Position numbers and translations under genes: made by a program. From NCBI GenBank assembly GCA_902764875.1, contig CACWXP010000001.1, forward strand, positions 62,001 through 126,000: 64,000 nucleotides of DNA, written 5' to 3'. The notes under the pieces are model-generated. The model was not told where the DNA came from and did not search any database. It was given only the letters and a program-made list of their open reading frames with translations. This DNA comes from an uncultured Eubacteriales bacterium. Lineage in GTDB: Bacteria > Bacillota > Clostridia > Christensenellales > Aristaeellaceae. Numbering within the stretch: the stretch's first letter is position 1; the number at the start of each line of letters is the position of its first letter. Below are positions 16,301 to 25,053 of this stretch, piece after piece.

Positions 16301-16771
16301 ATGCCTGACAACAAGGAAAAGTACGCAAAGTTGCAGGAGGTCATTGAAAAGCGCAAAGGCGAGCGCGGCGCTGTGATGCCCTGCCTGCAGGAAGCCATGA
16401 ATATCTTCGGCTATGTGCCGCAGGATGTTCAGGAGATGATCGCGGACGGACTGGGTGTGACCCTGTCCGAAGTGTACGGCGTCTCCACATTCTATTCCCA
16501 GTTTTCCCTGAAACCCAAGGGAGAGCACGTGATCGGCGTTTGCCTGGGCACGGCCTGCTATGTAAAGGGAAGCCAGAAGATTATCGATCGGATCTCCGAG
16601 GAACTGAAGATTCAGCCCGGCGACACCACCGACGACGGAAAGTTCACCCTGAACGCCACCCGCTGCCTGGGCGCCTGCGGCCTGGCCCCCGTTATGATGA
16701 TCGGTGAGGAAGTGTACGGCCGGCTGACTCCGGATCAGGTTCCGGACATTCTGGCGAAGTACCGTGCGTGA
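16301..16771 (+). CDS. hydC: NADH-dependent [FeFe]-hydrogenase gamma subunit, NuoE-like (HydC)
   Basis: 156 residues, thioredoxin-like [2Fe-2S] fold. Ligand motifs are C-L-G-T-A-C (residues ~84-89) and C-L-G-A-C (~125-129). An N-terminal helical part contains the G-V-S-T-F-Y-S-Q-F motif shared with NuoE. AAGGAGG upstream defines the start. It passes electrons between HydB flavin and HydA in the soluble bifurcating-type complex. The stop overlaps the next GTG start by eight bases. Confidence 0.92.
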   Translation: MPDNKEKYAKLQEVIEKRKGERGAVMPCLQEAMNIFGYVPQDVQEMIADGLGVTLSEVYGVSTFYSQFSLKPKGEHVIGVCLGTACYVKGSQKIIDRISEELKIQPGDTTDDGKFTLNATRCLGACGLAPVMMIGEEVYGRLTPDQVPDILAKYRA

Positions 16772-17321
16772 CCTGAGCCTGCATCTGCTGGATCTGGCGC
16801 AGAACAGCATCACCGCCGGGGCAAGCCTGGTGACGGTGCGGCTGACGCTGGAGGAAAGCGGGATGCTGACCATGCAGCTGGAGGATGACGGGAAGGGTAT
16901 GAGCCCGGAACTGCTCCAGCGGGTGACCAGCCCCTTCACAACCACCCGGACGACCCGGAAGGTCGGTTTGGGGATTCCCATGATGAAGGAAAACGCCGAG
17001 AAAGCCGGCGGCACCTTTACCCTGGAAAGCGAAGAGGGAAAGGGCACGGTGCTTACCGCGTCCATGGACACGAAAAACATCGACTGTCTGCCCCCCGGGG
17101 ATGTGAGCGGCACGCTGCTGAGCCTGATGCTGACCAACCCCCTGACGCCGGATTTCCGGATCGAAAGCAAAAGCCCGAAAGGGGAGAGCGTTTTCGACAC
17201 CCGCGAGGTCCGGGCCGCACTGGGCAGCGACATCCCATTCAATGAGCCTTCCGTGGCTGCCTGGCTGAAGGAAGCGCTGGACGAGGAAATGAATACAATC
17301 TTTGGAGGTGTATGGATATGA
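16764..17321 (+). CDS. Histidine-kinase-like ATP-binding protein in the hyd operon
   Basis: 185 residues, GTG start inside the end of hydC. GHKL ATPase features: D-L-A-Q-N-S N-box, D-D-G-K-G-M G1, V-G-L-G-I-P-M G2, and a T-T-R lid segment. There is no dimerisation/phosphoacceptor domain. The ~70 C-terminal residues after the ATPase are not recognisable. Such proteins sit between hydC and the ferredoxin gene in other clostridial hydrogenase operons; the role is presumably regulatory. Confidence 0.82.
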   Translation: MRDLSLHLLDLAQNSITAGASLVTVRLTLEESGMLTMQLEDDGKGMSPELLQRVTSPFTTTRTTRKVGLGIPMMKENAEKAGGTFTLESEEGKGTVLTASMDTKNIDCLPPGDVSGTLLSLMLTNPLTPDFRIESKSPKGESVFDTREVRAALGSDIPFNEPSVAAWLKEALDEEMNTIFGGVWI

Positions 17322-17686
17322 AATCTTTGGCAGATCTTGAAGCCATCCGCGCCAGAACCCTGGAAAACATCAACATGCGGAAAGATGAAAACGCTGCCCG
17401 CGTCGTGATCGGCATGGCAACCTGCGGCATCGCCGCCGGCGCCCGTCCCGTGATGCTGGCCTTTATGGAGGAAATTAAGAAGCGGAATCTGCAGCATGTG
17501 ACCGTGAGCCAGACCGGCTGCATCGGCATGTGCCGCTATGAGCCCATGCTGGACGTGATCCTTCCCGGCAAGGAAAAGGTAACCTATATTCACGTGAAAC
17601 CCGAAATGGTTCCGCGCATTGTTTCCGAGCACCTTGTAAACGGCAATCCGGTGGAAGAGTACACCATCGGCGCCGCGAAAGACTAA
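17318..17686 (+). CDS. [2Fe-2S] ferredoxin-like protein (NuoE C-terminal-like)
   Basis: 122 residues from the ATG at 17318, nine bases after GGAGG; an ATG at 17312 is too close to it. Thioredoxin-like [2Fe-2S] protein with M-A-T-C-G-I-A-A-G-A and T-G-C-I-G-M-C motifs. It likely shuttles electrons to or within the HydB/HydA complex. The start overlaps the preceding stop by four bases. Confidence 0.88.
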   Translation: MKSLADLEAIRARTLENINMRKDENAARVVIGMATCGIAAGARPVMLAFMEEIKKRNLQHVTVSQTGCIGMCRYEPMLDVILPGKEKVTYIHVKPEMVPRIVSEHLVNGNPVEEYTIGAAKD

Positions 17687-17705
17687 TTAGAGGAGGAAAA
17701 CCCAG

Positions 17706-19502
17706 ATGGAGCTTTATCGTTCTCATGTGCTGGTCTGCGGCGGCACCGGCTGTACTTCTTCCGGTTCTCCGAAGCTGATTGAACGCTTTGAAGAACAGCT
17801 GAAGGAGAAGGGCCTTGACAAGGAAGTCAAGGTCATCCGTACCGGCTGCTTCGGACTTTGCGAAGCCGGTCCTGTCGTTATTGTTTACCCTGAAGGCACG
17901 TTCTACAGCCGCGTGAAGGTGGAGGACGTGGACGAGATCGTTTCCGAGCACCTGCTGAAGGGCCGCAAGGTTCAGCGCCTGGTTTACGTGGATCACAAGA
18001 CCCACGAGAACAGCGTTCAGAAGAGCCTGAGCGAGATCGGCTTCTACAAGCAGCAGATGCGCGTTGCGCTGCGGAATTGCGGCGTGATCGATCCCGAGAA
18101 CATTGATGAATACATCGCGTTTGACGGCTACAAGGCCCTGGCGAAAGCGCTGACCGAGATGACCCCCGAACAGGTCATCGACGAAGTGCTGAAATCCGGA
18201 CTGCGCGGTCGCGGCGGCGCCGGATTCCCCACCGGCAAGAAGTGGCAGTTTGCCCGGGCCAGCCAGGCTGACCAGAAGTACTTCGTCTGCAACGCCGACG
18301 AAGGCGATCCCGGCGCTTTCATGGACCGTTCCCTGCTGGAAGGCGATCCCCACGCCATTCTGGAAGCCATGGCCATCGGCGGATACGCCATCGGCGCGAA
18401 TGAAGGCTGGATCTACGTCCGCGCGGAGTATCCCATCGCCGTGAAGCGGCTGGAGAAGGCCATCGAGCAGGCGCATGAATACGGCCTGCTGGGCAACAAC
18501 ATCTTCGGCACCGACTTCAACTTTGACATTCACATCCGCCTGGGCGCCGGTGCGTTCGTGTGCGGCGAGGAAACCGCTCTGATGGCCTCCATCGAAGGCA
18601 AGCGCGGCGAGCCCAAGCCGAAGCCCCCATTCCCGGCGGTGAAGGGCCTGTTCGAGAGCCCCACCAATATCAACAACGTTGAAACCCTGGGCAACATCGC
18701 ACAGATCATCCTGAAGGGCGCCGACTGGTTCCGCTCCATCGGCACCGAACGCTCCACGGGCACCAAGGTGTTCGCGCTGGGCGGTAAGATCAACAACACC
18801 GGTCTTGTGGAAGTGCCGATGGGCATTCCGCTCCGGACCATCATTGAGGACATCGGCGGCGGCTGCCCGAACGGCAAGAAGTTCAAGGCCGTTCAGACCG
18901 GCGGTCCCTCCGGCGGATGCATCCCGGCCCAGCTGCTGGATACGCCCGTTGAATACGACACGCTGACGGCGATCGGCGCTATGATGGGCTCCGGCGGTAT
19001 GATCGTCATGGACGAAGACAACTGTATGGTTGACATCGCCCGGTTCTTCCTGGACTTCACCGTGGACGAGAGCTGCGGCAAGTGCACTCCCTGCCGGATC
19101 GGTACCCGCCGGATGCTGGAGATCCTCGAACGGATCACCCAGGGCAAGGGCGAGGAAGGCGACATCGAGAAGCTGCAGGAACTGGCCGAGAGCATCAAGA
19201 ACAGCGCCCTGTGCGGCCTGGGCCAGACGGCTCCGAACCCCGTACTTTCCACGATCAAGTACTTCCGGGACGAGTATGAAGCTCACATCCGGGAGAAGCG
19301 CTGCCCGGCGCACCACTGCCAGGCGCTGCTAAACTACGAGATCACCGACGCCTGCCGCGGCTGTACCGCCTGCGCACGGAAGTGCCCGGTCAACGCCATC
19401 ACCGGCACCGTCAAGGAACGCCACGTGATCGATCAGTCCAAGTGCATCAAGTGCGGATCTTGCATCGCAACCTGTAAGTTCGGCGCTATTGTGAAGAAGT
19501 AA
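17706..19502 (+). CDS. hydB: NADH-dependent [FeFe]-hydrogenase beta subunit, NuoF-like (HydB)
   Basis: 598 residues. N-terminal [2Fe-2S] thioredoxin-like domain (C-G-G-T-G-C and T-G-C-F-G-L-C), then the NuoF core with G-R-G-G-A-G-F-P-T-G-K-K-W (NADH/FMN) and C-N-A-D-E-G-D-P-G-A-F. An iron-sulfur motif E-S-C-G-K-C-T-P-C-R follows, and a C-terminal two-cluster ferredoxin domain. Full length for bifurcating-type HydB. It oxidises or reduces NAD(H) at FMN and exchanges electrons with ferredoxin and HydA. GAGGAGG precedes the start. Confidence 0.94.
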   Translation: MELYRSHVLVCGGTGCTSSGSPKLIERFEEQLKEKGLDKEVKVIRTGCFGLCEAGPVVIVYPEGTFYSRVKVEDVDEIVSEHLLKGRKVQRLVYVDHKTHENSVQKSLSEIGFYKQQMRVALRNCGVIDPENIDEYIAFDGYKALAKALTEMTPEQVIDEVLKSGLRGRGGAGFPTGKKWQFARASQADQKYFVCNADEGDPGAFMDRSLLEGDPHAILEAMAIGGYAIGANEGWIYVRAEYPIAVKRLEKAIEQAHEYGLLGNNIFGTDFNFDIHIRLGAGAFVCGEETALMASIEGKRGEPKPKPPFPAVKGLFESPTNINNVETLGNIAQIILKGADWFRSIGTERSTGTKVFALGGKINNTGLVEVPMGIPLRTIIEDIGGGCPNGKKFKAVQTGGPSGGCIPAQLLDTPVEYDTLTAIGAMMGSGGMIVMDEDNCMVDIARFFLDFTVDESCGKCTPCRIGTRRMLEILERITQGKGEEGDIEKLQELAESIKNSALCGLGQTAPNPVLSTIKYFRDEYEAHIREKRCPAHHCQALLNYEITDACRGCTACARKCPVNAITGTVKERHVIDQSKCIKCGSCIATCKFGAIVKK

Positions 19503-19525
19503 TCGTGCGAGGAGGAACAACACAA

Positions 19526-21274
19526 ATGGAAAAACTCGTTAAACTTACGATTGACGGCGTCAGTGTTGAAGTCCCCGCCGGCACGACGGTTCTCGAAGCC
19601 GCCAAAAAGGCTGGGATCAACATCCCCACGCTGTGCTACCTGAAGGATATCAACCAGATCGGCGCCTGCCGCATGTGTATCGTGGATACCGGCGCCCGCG
19701 CGTTCGGCGCGGCCTGCGTCCTGCCTGTTTCCGAGGGCATGAACGTCAAGACCAATACCCCCAAGCTCCGGGCGGCCCGGAAGATCAACCTGGAACTGCT
19801 GCTGAGCAACCATGACAAACGCTGCCTGGACTGCGCCCGCAACCAGAAGTGCGAACTGCAGCAGATGTGTATCGACCTGGGCGTTGAAGACGTGGACAAG
19901 TTCAAGGGCAAGATCAATGAATACGACATTGACGACCTGAGCCCCTCCATCGTCCGGAACAACAACAAGTGCATCCTGTGCCGCCGCTGCGTCGCCGCCT
20001 GCAACAACACGCAGGCTGTGGGCGTGATCGGCCCCATGGGACGTGGCTTCAAGACTCAGATTCGCAGCCCCTGGGATCAGCCCCTGAACGACGTGGCCTG
20101 CATCAACTGCGGCCAGTGTATCGCGGCCTGCCCGACCGGTGCTTTGTATGAGAAGGATTCCACCAAGGCGGTCTGGAACCTGCTGGCGGATGAAACCAAG
20201 CACGTCGTTGTGCAGCCCGCTCCCGCGGTCCGTGCCGCGCTGGGCGAAGAATTCGGCATTCCGATGGGCACTTCCGTGACCGGGAAACTGGCTGCCGCGC
20301 TGCGCCGCCTGGGATTCGAGAAGGTGTTCGACACCGACTGGGGCGCTGACCTGACCATTCTGGAAGAAGGCACCGAGTTTATCGGCCGGCTGACCAACAA
20401 GGGCGTGCTGCCGATGATCACCAGCTGCTCTCCCGGCTGGATCAAGTTCTGCGAAACCTACTATCCGGACTTCATCCCGAATCTGTCGAGCTGCAAGTCT
20501 CCCCACGAGATGGAAGGCGCGATGATCAAGAGCTACTGGGCGGAGAAGGAAGGCATCGATCCCAAGGATATCCGCGTGGTGTCCGTGATGCCCTGTACCG
20601 CCAAGAAGTTCGAAGCGAAGCGTCCCGAGCTGAGCCACAACGGCATGCCGGACGTGGACGAGGTCATTACGACCCGCGAACTGGCCCGCATGATCAAGGA
20701 AGCCGGCATCGACTTCGTGAACCTGCCGGACGAAGACTTTGATCCCGTCCTGGGCGAAAGCACCGGCGCCGGCGTCATCTTCGGGGCCACCGGCGGCGTT
20801 ATGGAAGCTGCGCTGCGCACCGTTTATGAAAAGGTGACCGGCGAAACCCTGAAGGACGTGAACTTCACGGCCGTCCGCGGCACCGAAGGCATCAAGGAAG
20901 CCACCGTTAAGGTCGGCGACCTGGATGTGAACGTGGCGGTGGCCCACGGCACCGCCAACGCGGCGAAACTGCTGGACAGCGTTCGCAGCGGCGAGAAGAC
21001 CTATCACTTCATCGAGGTCATGGGATGTCCCGGCGGCTGCGTTACCGGCGGCGGTCAGCCCATCGTTTCCGCCCAGAAGCGGATGGAATGCGATCCCAAG
21101 CAGCTGCGCGCGGCGGCCCTCTACAACGAGGACGCCAACAAGCCGGAGCGCAAGAGCCACGACAACCCGTCCATCATGGCTCTGTACAAGGACTATCTGG
21201 GCGAGCCCAACAGCCATCTGGCTCATGAGCTGCTGCACACCACCTACACCAAGCGGCCGAAGTACACCAAGTAA
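19526..21274 (+). CDS. hydA: NADH-dependent [FeFe]-hydrogenase catalytic subunit (HydA)
   Basis: 582 residues from the ATG at 19526, nine bases after GGAGGA; a GTG at 19505 lies before that site. Domain order: [2Fe-2S] ferredoxin (~1-80), His-Cys cluster region (H96/C100/C103/C109), two 4Fe-4S (~149-205), then the H-cluster domain. H-cluster motifs are T-S-C301-S-P-G-W, M-P-C357-T-A-K, and V-M-G-C501-P-G-G-C505-V-T-G-G-G. It makes or uses H2 in the cytoplasm with HydB and HydC. The first motif reads CS rather than the textbook CC, which is noted as a finding. Confidence 0.93.
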   Translation: MEKLVKLTIDGVSVEVPAGTTVLEAAKKAGINIPTLCYLKDINQIGACRMCIVDTGARAFGAACVLPVSEGMNVKTNTPKLRAARKINLELLLSNHDKRCLDCARNQKCELQQMCIDLGVEDVDKFKGKINEYDIDDLSPSIVRNNNKCILCRRCVAACNNTQAVGVIGPMGRGFKTQIRSPWDQPLNDVACINCGQCIAACPTGALYEKDSTKAVWNLLADETKHVVVQPAPAVRAALGEEFGIPMGTSVTGKLAAALRRLGFEKVFDTDWGADLTILEEGTEFIGRLTNKGVLPMITSCSPGWIKFCETYYPDFIPNLSSCKSPHEMEGAMIKSYWAEKEGIDPKDIRVVSVMPCTAKKFEAKRPELSHNGMPDVDEVITTRELARMIKEAGIDFVNLPDEDFDPVLGESTGAGVIFGATGGVMEAALRTVYEKVTGETLKDVNFTAVRGTEGIKEATVKVGDLDVNVAVAHGTANAAKLLDSVRSGEKTYHFIEVMGCPGGCVTGGGQPIVSAQKRMECDPKQLRAAALYNEDANKPERKSHDNPSIMALYKDYLGEPNSHLAHELLHTTYTKRPKYTK

Positions 21275-21303
21275 TTCCAACCGCAGGGCGAAAAGGGAAT
21301 ATG

Positions 21304-21335
21304 ATCCGCAGGATGAAAGTCCTGCGGATTTTTTG
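21304..21335 (+). terminator. Terminator of the hyd operon
   Basis: A 10-bp perfect stem ATCCGCAGGA/TCCTGCGGAT (21304-21313 with 21320-21329), followed by TTTTTT. Confidence 0.9.
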
Positions 21336-21490
21336 CGAAAACTGTCAAAAAAGCAGAAATCTGTGATAGAATAAAATGAAGCGAAACAAATTCGCCGCAG
21401 GAGCCATGGGAGCCTGTGCGCTGTTGATCTGAACAGAAAATGAGTCACAGAGAATCGTTTCATACAGACTCAAAAGGGAGAACGCAGTAA

Positions 21491-22291
21491 ATGATTCAGG
21501 AAATCAGGATCAGCACAACGGAAGATCTGATGCCGCTGCTGACCGAGCAGGAATACCGGCCGGAGCTGGGCCGGAACCGGAGCAGCTTCCTTTACCGGGG
21601 AATGCCGGATTCCACCTACCGGATGGTGACGAGCCTCAGCCGCTGTTGCAAAGGGATGCAGAAGACGCTGGAACCGGCGATCCTGAACAACTTTGCCAAG
21701 TATGCCGTGAGGGAGGATCCGACGATCAAAGAGAGCGTTTGGCATCTGATGATCACAGGGCAGCACAACGGACTGCCGACACGGCTGCTGGACTGGAGTC
21801 ATTCTTCCCTGGTGGCGCTGCACTTCGCCATGACGGAGGAAAACCTGGAGGAAATGGACAAGCACGAATGCGTTGTCTGGCGGATCGACATGAACGAACA
21901 GATCAACCACCTGCCGGAGAAGTACCGGCTGGCGGTGGGACGGGAACAGACGACGCTGTTTTCGGTGGAGATGCTGAGTAAACTGGCTGAGTCTCTGGAC
22001 CAGTACGACGAGGACATGGGCGATCATTCAATGGTTATCATTGAGCCGCCGAGCACCAACAACCGGATTATCATGCAGTATTCCTTCTTCTCTGTGATCC
22101 CGACGGACATGAAGGATATTGAAAAATTCCTGAACGACCACACGCGGAACACGGTTAAATATGTGATCGACCGGAAGCTGCGCTGGCGTGTTCGGGACAT
22201 GCTGGATTCCCTGAATATCAGCGAACGGATGCTGTTTCCGGGGCTGGACGGGCTGAGTAAATGGATTGCCCGGCACTACTATGTGAAGTGA
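21491..22291 (+). CDS. FRG-domain protein
   Basis: 266 residues, cytoplasmic. The FRG signature is clear: F-L-Y-R-G-M near residue 33, then G-L-P-T-R-L-L-D-W-S near residue 97. The C-terminal part with F-S-V-I-P and a K-Y-V-I-D-R helix is typical of the family. Biochemical function is not settled; the domain often appears in phage, toxin or defence settings. It stands alone after the hydrogenase terminator; the -10-like TAGAAT at 21367 has only a weak -35. GGGAGAA precedes the ATG. Confidence 0.8.
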   Translation: MIQEIRISTTEDLMPLLTEQEYRPELGRNRSSFLYRGMPDSTYRMVTSLSRCCKGMQKTLEPAILNNFAKYAVREDPTIKESVWHLMITGQHNGLPTRLLDWSHSSLVALHFAMTEENLEEMDKHECVVWRIDMNEQINHLPEKYRLAVGREQTTLFSVEMLSKLAESLDQYDEDMGDHSMVIIEPPSTNNRIIMQYSFFSVIPTDMKDIEKFLNDHTRNTVKYVIDRKLRWRVRDMLDSLNISERMLFPGLDGLSKWIARHYYVK

Positions 22292-22371
22292 TCCGCGAGG
22301 AGATATTGCTCAGAATGACATCCTCGTTCAGCGTGAACGTGTATTACAGAAGGAAAAGGGGGCGGGAGAAA

Positions 22372-24360
22372 GTGAAAAGGATGATCTGGCTGACTGTCAT
22401 ATGCGCAGCTCTGTTTTTTGTGCTTTCCGCCTTTTCCTGCGCTTTCGCCGACGTGATCATCAACGAGGTGATGGCCAGCAACGGATTCTATGAAAACGGC
22501 GAGGCCTACGACTGGATCGAGCTTTACAACGACGGAAAAAAGGCTGTGGATCTCGGCGGGTGGTATCTGAGCGACAGCAAGAAGAATCCGCTGAAATGGA
22601 GCTTCCCCAAGGGTGCAAAGCTGAAGGCCGGCGCGTATCTGACGGTGTTCTGCACCGGGGAGGATGATATCAGCCCCGGGAAAGGGGATACCTTTTATAC
22701 CGGGTTTTCGATTTCTGCTTCTGGCGAGACGCTGATCCTTTCCGACGCAGACGGGAATGAGATCCAACGGGTTGAACTGACACAGCAATACGGATGCATA
22801 AGCTGGGGAAAACCAACGGACGGAGGAGAATACGGTTTCTTTGAAAACCCGACCCGGGGGAAGAAAAATGACGCGAAGGCATACGCATTCCGGACGGGAC
22901 GTCCGGAGCTGGGCCTTGGGGGCGGATTCTATACAGACAGCGTGACCGTGACGGCAACCGGCCCGGAGCGAGCGACGCTGCGATATACCACGGACGGAGA
23001 AACACCCACCGTGAAGAGCAAAACCTTTCCGGCAGACGGACTGACCCTGAAGGAGACCACCCCGCTGCGGGTGAAGGCTTTCCGGGACGGGGAGGTATCT
23101 TCGGAAACGGAAAGCGCCACCTATTTTATCAATGACGACCCGCAGACGGCCATTGTTTCCCTGATTTCCGACGACAAATATCTGTTCAGTAAAAAGACGG
23201 GCATGCTGGTGACGGGAACGGGGAAGATTCCCAACTACAGCAAGGGATACGAATATCCCGTGCACATCGAATACTTCAACAAGGCGGGCGAGCGGGAGAT
23301 CAGCCAGACAGGCACGATGACGTGCTCCGGCCACAGCGCAAGAATCAATGCCCAGAAGAGTATTGCCCTGTATGCCCGGAAGGCCTGGGGCCCGGAAAAA
23401 TTCACATTTAATCCTTTCCCGACCCGGGACTACACGGAATACAAAAGCCTGCTGCTGCGGGCGGCCAACAGCGATTATTCCGCGACACGGCTGCGGGATA
23501 TCGTGGCCAGTTCCCTGGCAGAGGATCAGGATATCCTGTACCAGGATCATGAAGTCATCCAGGTATATATTAACGGACGATACTGGGGTCATTACAACCT
23601 TCGGGAGAAGATCAACAAACACTTTGTTGCGGCTTATGAAGGCGTGACGGATCCGGACGAGATTGACCGGATCGATATTCTGGCCCGGACCGGCCGGGAT
23701 GAGTTCCTTCAGAACGGGGACAATAAAGACTGGCTTGAACTATGCGACTTCTGTAAAAAGAACAAGCTGACGGATCCGGACAATCTGGCTTATGTGGAAG
23801 AACGGCTGGACATTGACAATATGTTCACGCACGCTGCTTTCGAGATCATCCTCGGGAACATCGACTTCACCAATGTCCGGATTTACCGGGTGCCGGGCGG
23901 CAAATGGAAATACCTGCTGTTCGACGTGGAAGCCTGCTGGCGGAACCTGGAAAAAACACCGATTGAATACTATATCAAGCCGGTGAGCGCGAAGATTCAG
24001 GGATTCCGGCATGAACCGCTGAACGCCCTGCTGCAGGTGCCGGAATACAAGGACCGCTTTCTGCGGCGGGTGAGTGAACTGCTCGGAACGGTATTCAGAT
24101 GGGACAATGTGGAGGCAAAGTTTGACGAAGTCATTGCCCAGCTTGAGCCGATTCTTCCGAGACACATTGCCCGGTGGAAAAACATGAAAATGGAAAACTG
24201 GCAGAAAAATATAAAAGCCACGAAGTACTACGCCCGGGTGCGGCCGAAGAAAATTCCGGGGATGCTGCAGAAAGCCATGAAACTCACAAACGACGAGGTT
24301 GAAACGTATTTCGGCGAGACGCTGCGGCTGCTGGAGGAAACAAATACCCTGGCGGAATAA
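22372..24360 (+). CDS. Secreted CotH-kinase-family protein with lamin-tail domain
   Basis: 662 residues from a GTG at 22372 (GGGAG just upstream); ATG at 22381 is an alternative. The N-terminus is a signal peptide ending near C-A-F-A. Domains in order: lamin-tail (LTD, about 30-150, with I-N-E-V-M-A-S-N and W-I-E-L-Y-N), a chitobiase/FN3-like beta domain (~190-255, Y-T-T-D-G-E-T-P), and a CotH kinase-like domain (~270-640, Y-I-N-G-R-Y-W-G-H-Y-N-L-R-E-K). CotH proteins phosphorylate spore-coat or surface proteins. This secreted version is more likely an envelope or cellulosome-like surface factor. Confidence 0.83.
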   Translation: MKRMIWLTVICAALFFVLSAFSCAFADVIINEVMASNGFYENGEAYDWIELYNDGKKAVDLGGWYLSDSKKNPLKWSFPKGAKLKAGAYLTVFCTGEDDISPGKGDTFYTGFSISASGETLILSDADGNEIQRVELTQQYGCISWGKPTDGGEYGFFENPTRGKKNDAKAYAFRTGRPELGLGGGFYTDSVTVTATGPERATLRYTTDGETPTVKSKTFPADGLTLKETTPLRVKAFRDGEVSSETESATYFINDDPQTAIVSLISDDKYLFSKKTGMLVTGTGKIPNYSKGYEYPVHIEYFNKAGEREISQTGTMTCSGHSARINAQKSIALYARKAWGPEKFTFNPFPTRDYTEYKSLLLRAANSDYSATRLRDIVASSLAEDQDILYQDHEVIQVYINGRYWGHYNLREKINKHFVAAYEGVTDPDEIDRIDILARTGRDEFLQNGDNKDWLELCDFCKKNKLTDPDNLAYVEERLDIDNMFTHAAFEIILGNIDFTNVRIYRVPGGKWKYLLFDVEACWRNLEKTPIEYYIKPVSAKIQGFRHEPLNALLQVPEYKDRFLRRVSELLGTVFRWDNVEAKFDEVIAQLEPILPRHIARWKNMKMENWQKNIKATKYYARVRPKKIPGMLQKAMKLTNDEVETYFGETLRLLEETNTLAE

Positions 24361-24384
24361 CGGGAAGACACAGAGGAGGATTCC

Positions 24385-25053
24385 ATGCTGAAATACCCCT
24401 GCCTGGTGTTGGATCATGACGATACGACAGTCAATTCCACCGCAACGGTTCACTATCCCGCTTTTGTTGCATACATGAAAATCCACCATCCGGATATCAG
24501 ACTGACGCTGGAAGAATATTTCCGGTACAACTTTCACCCGGGCGTGATTCCCTTTTTCAGGGATATCTGCGGAATGACCGAAGCCGAAATGCGGGAAGAG
24601 GAAAAATTCTGGAACGAATATGTTCAGCATCATATTCCGGAAGCCTATCCGGGCATTCGGGAGATTGTTGAGGAACAGAAAAGACGCGGCGGAAGGGTTT
24701 GCGTGGTCAGCCATTCCTTCAGCGGCAATATCCGGAGAGATTACCGGGAAAACGGCCTGACGGAGCCGGATCTGATCTTCGGATGGGAGTGTCCGCCGGA
24801 GGAGCGAAAACCGTCAGTGCGGTCGCTGGAAGTCATTATGAGGACCTTCGGGTATGCTCCGGAAGAGCTGCTGGTGGTGGATGACCTGAAACCCGGATAC
24901 GACATGGCAAAGGCGGCCGGCGTTCCTTTCGCCGCTGCCGGCTGGGCCAATGATATTGAGGAAATTGAACGGTTCATGCGGGAAAACTGCGGGCTGTATT
25001 TCAAAACGGTTCCGGAATTGCGTGATTATCTGTTCGGAAAGGAGAAGGTATGA
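24385..25053 (+). CDS. HAD-superfamily hydrolase
   Basis: 222 residues. HAD motifs: D10-H-D12-D-T (nucleophile and general acid), V-S-H-S (motif II), a lysine in E-R-K-P, and V-V-D-D-L-K-P-G-Y-D (motif IV). A helical cap is inserted after motif I. Probable small-molecule phosphatase; substrate unknown. GAGGAGG precedes the start, and the stop overlaps the CE2 gene by four bases. Confidence 0.88.
   Translation: MLKYPCLVLDHDDTTVNSTATVHYPAFVAYMKIHHPDIRLTLEEYFRYNFHPGVIPFFRDICGMTEAEMREEEKFWNEYVQHHIPEAYPGIREIVEEQKRRGGRVCVVSHSFSGNIRRDYRENGLTEPDLIFGWECPPEERKPSVRSLEVIMRTFGYAPEELLVVDDLKPGYDMAKAAGVPFAAAGWANDIEEIERFMRENCGLYFKTVPELRDYLFGKEKV

Noticed and set aside
17475-19316. 613-codon minus-strand frame opposite hydB
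   Set aside because: Same reason: an antisense shadow of a clear NuoF-type gene.
21375-21431. 18-codon frame upstream of the FRG gene
   Set aside because: Starts only a few bases after the -10-like element, with no ribosome site.
19433-21463. 676-codon minus-strand open frame opposite hydA
   Set aside because: It is the complement of a highly conserved, GC-rich gene; it has no family match and no ribosome site. Long antisense frames are expected from this codon use.
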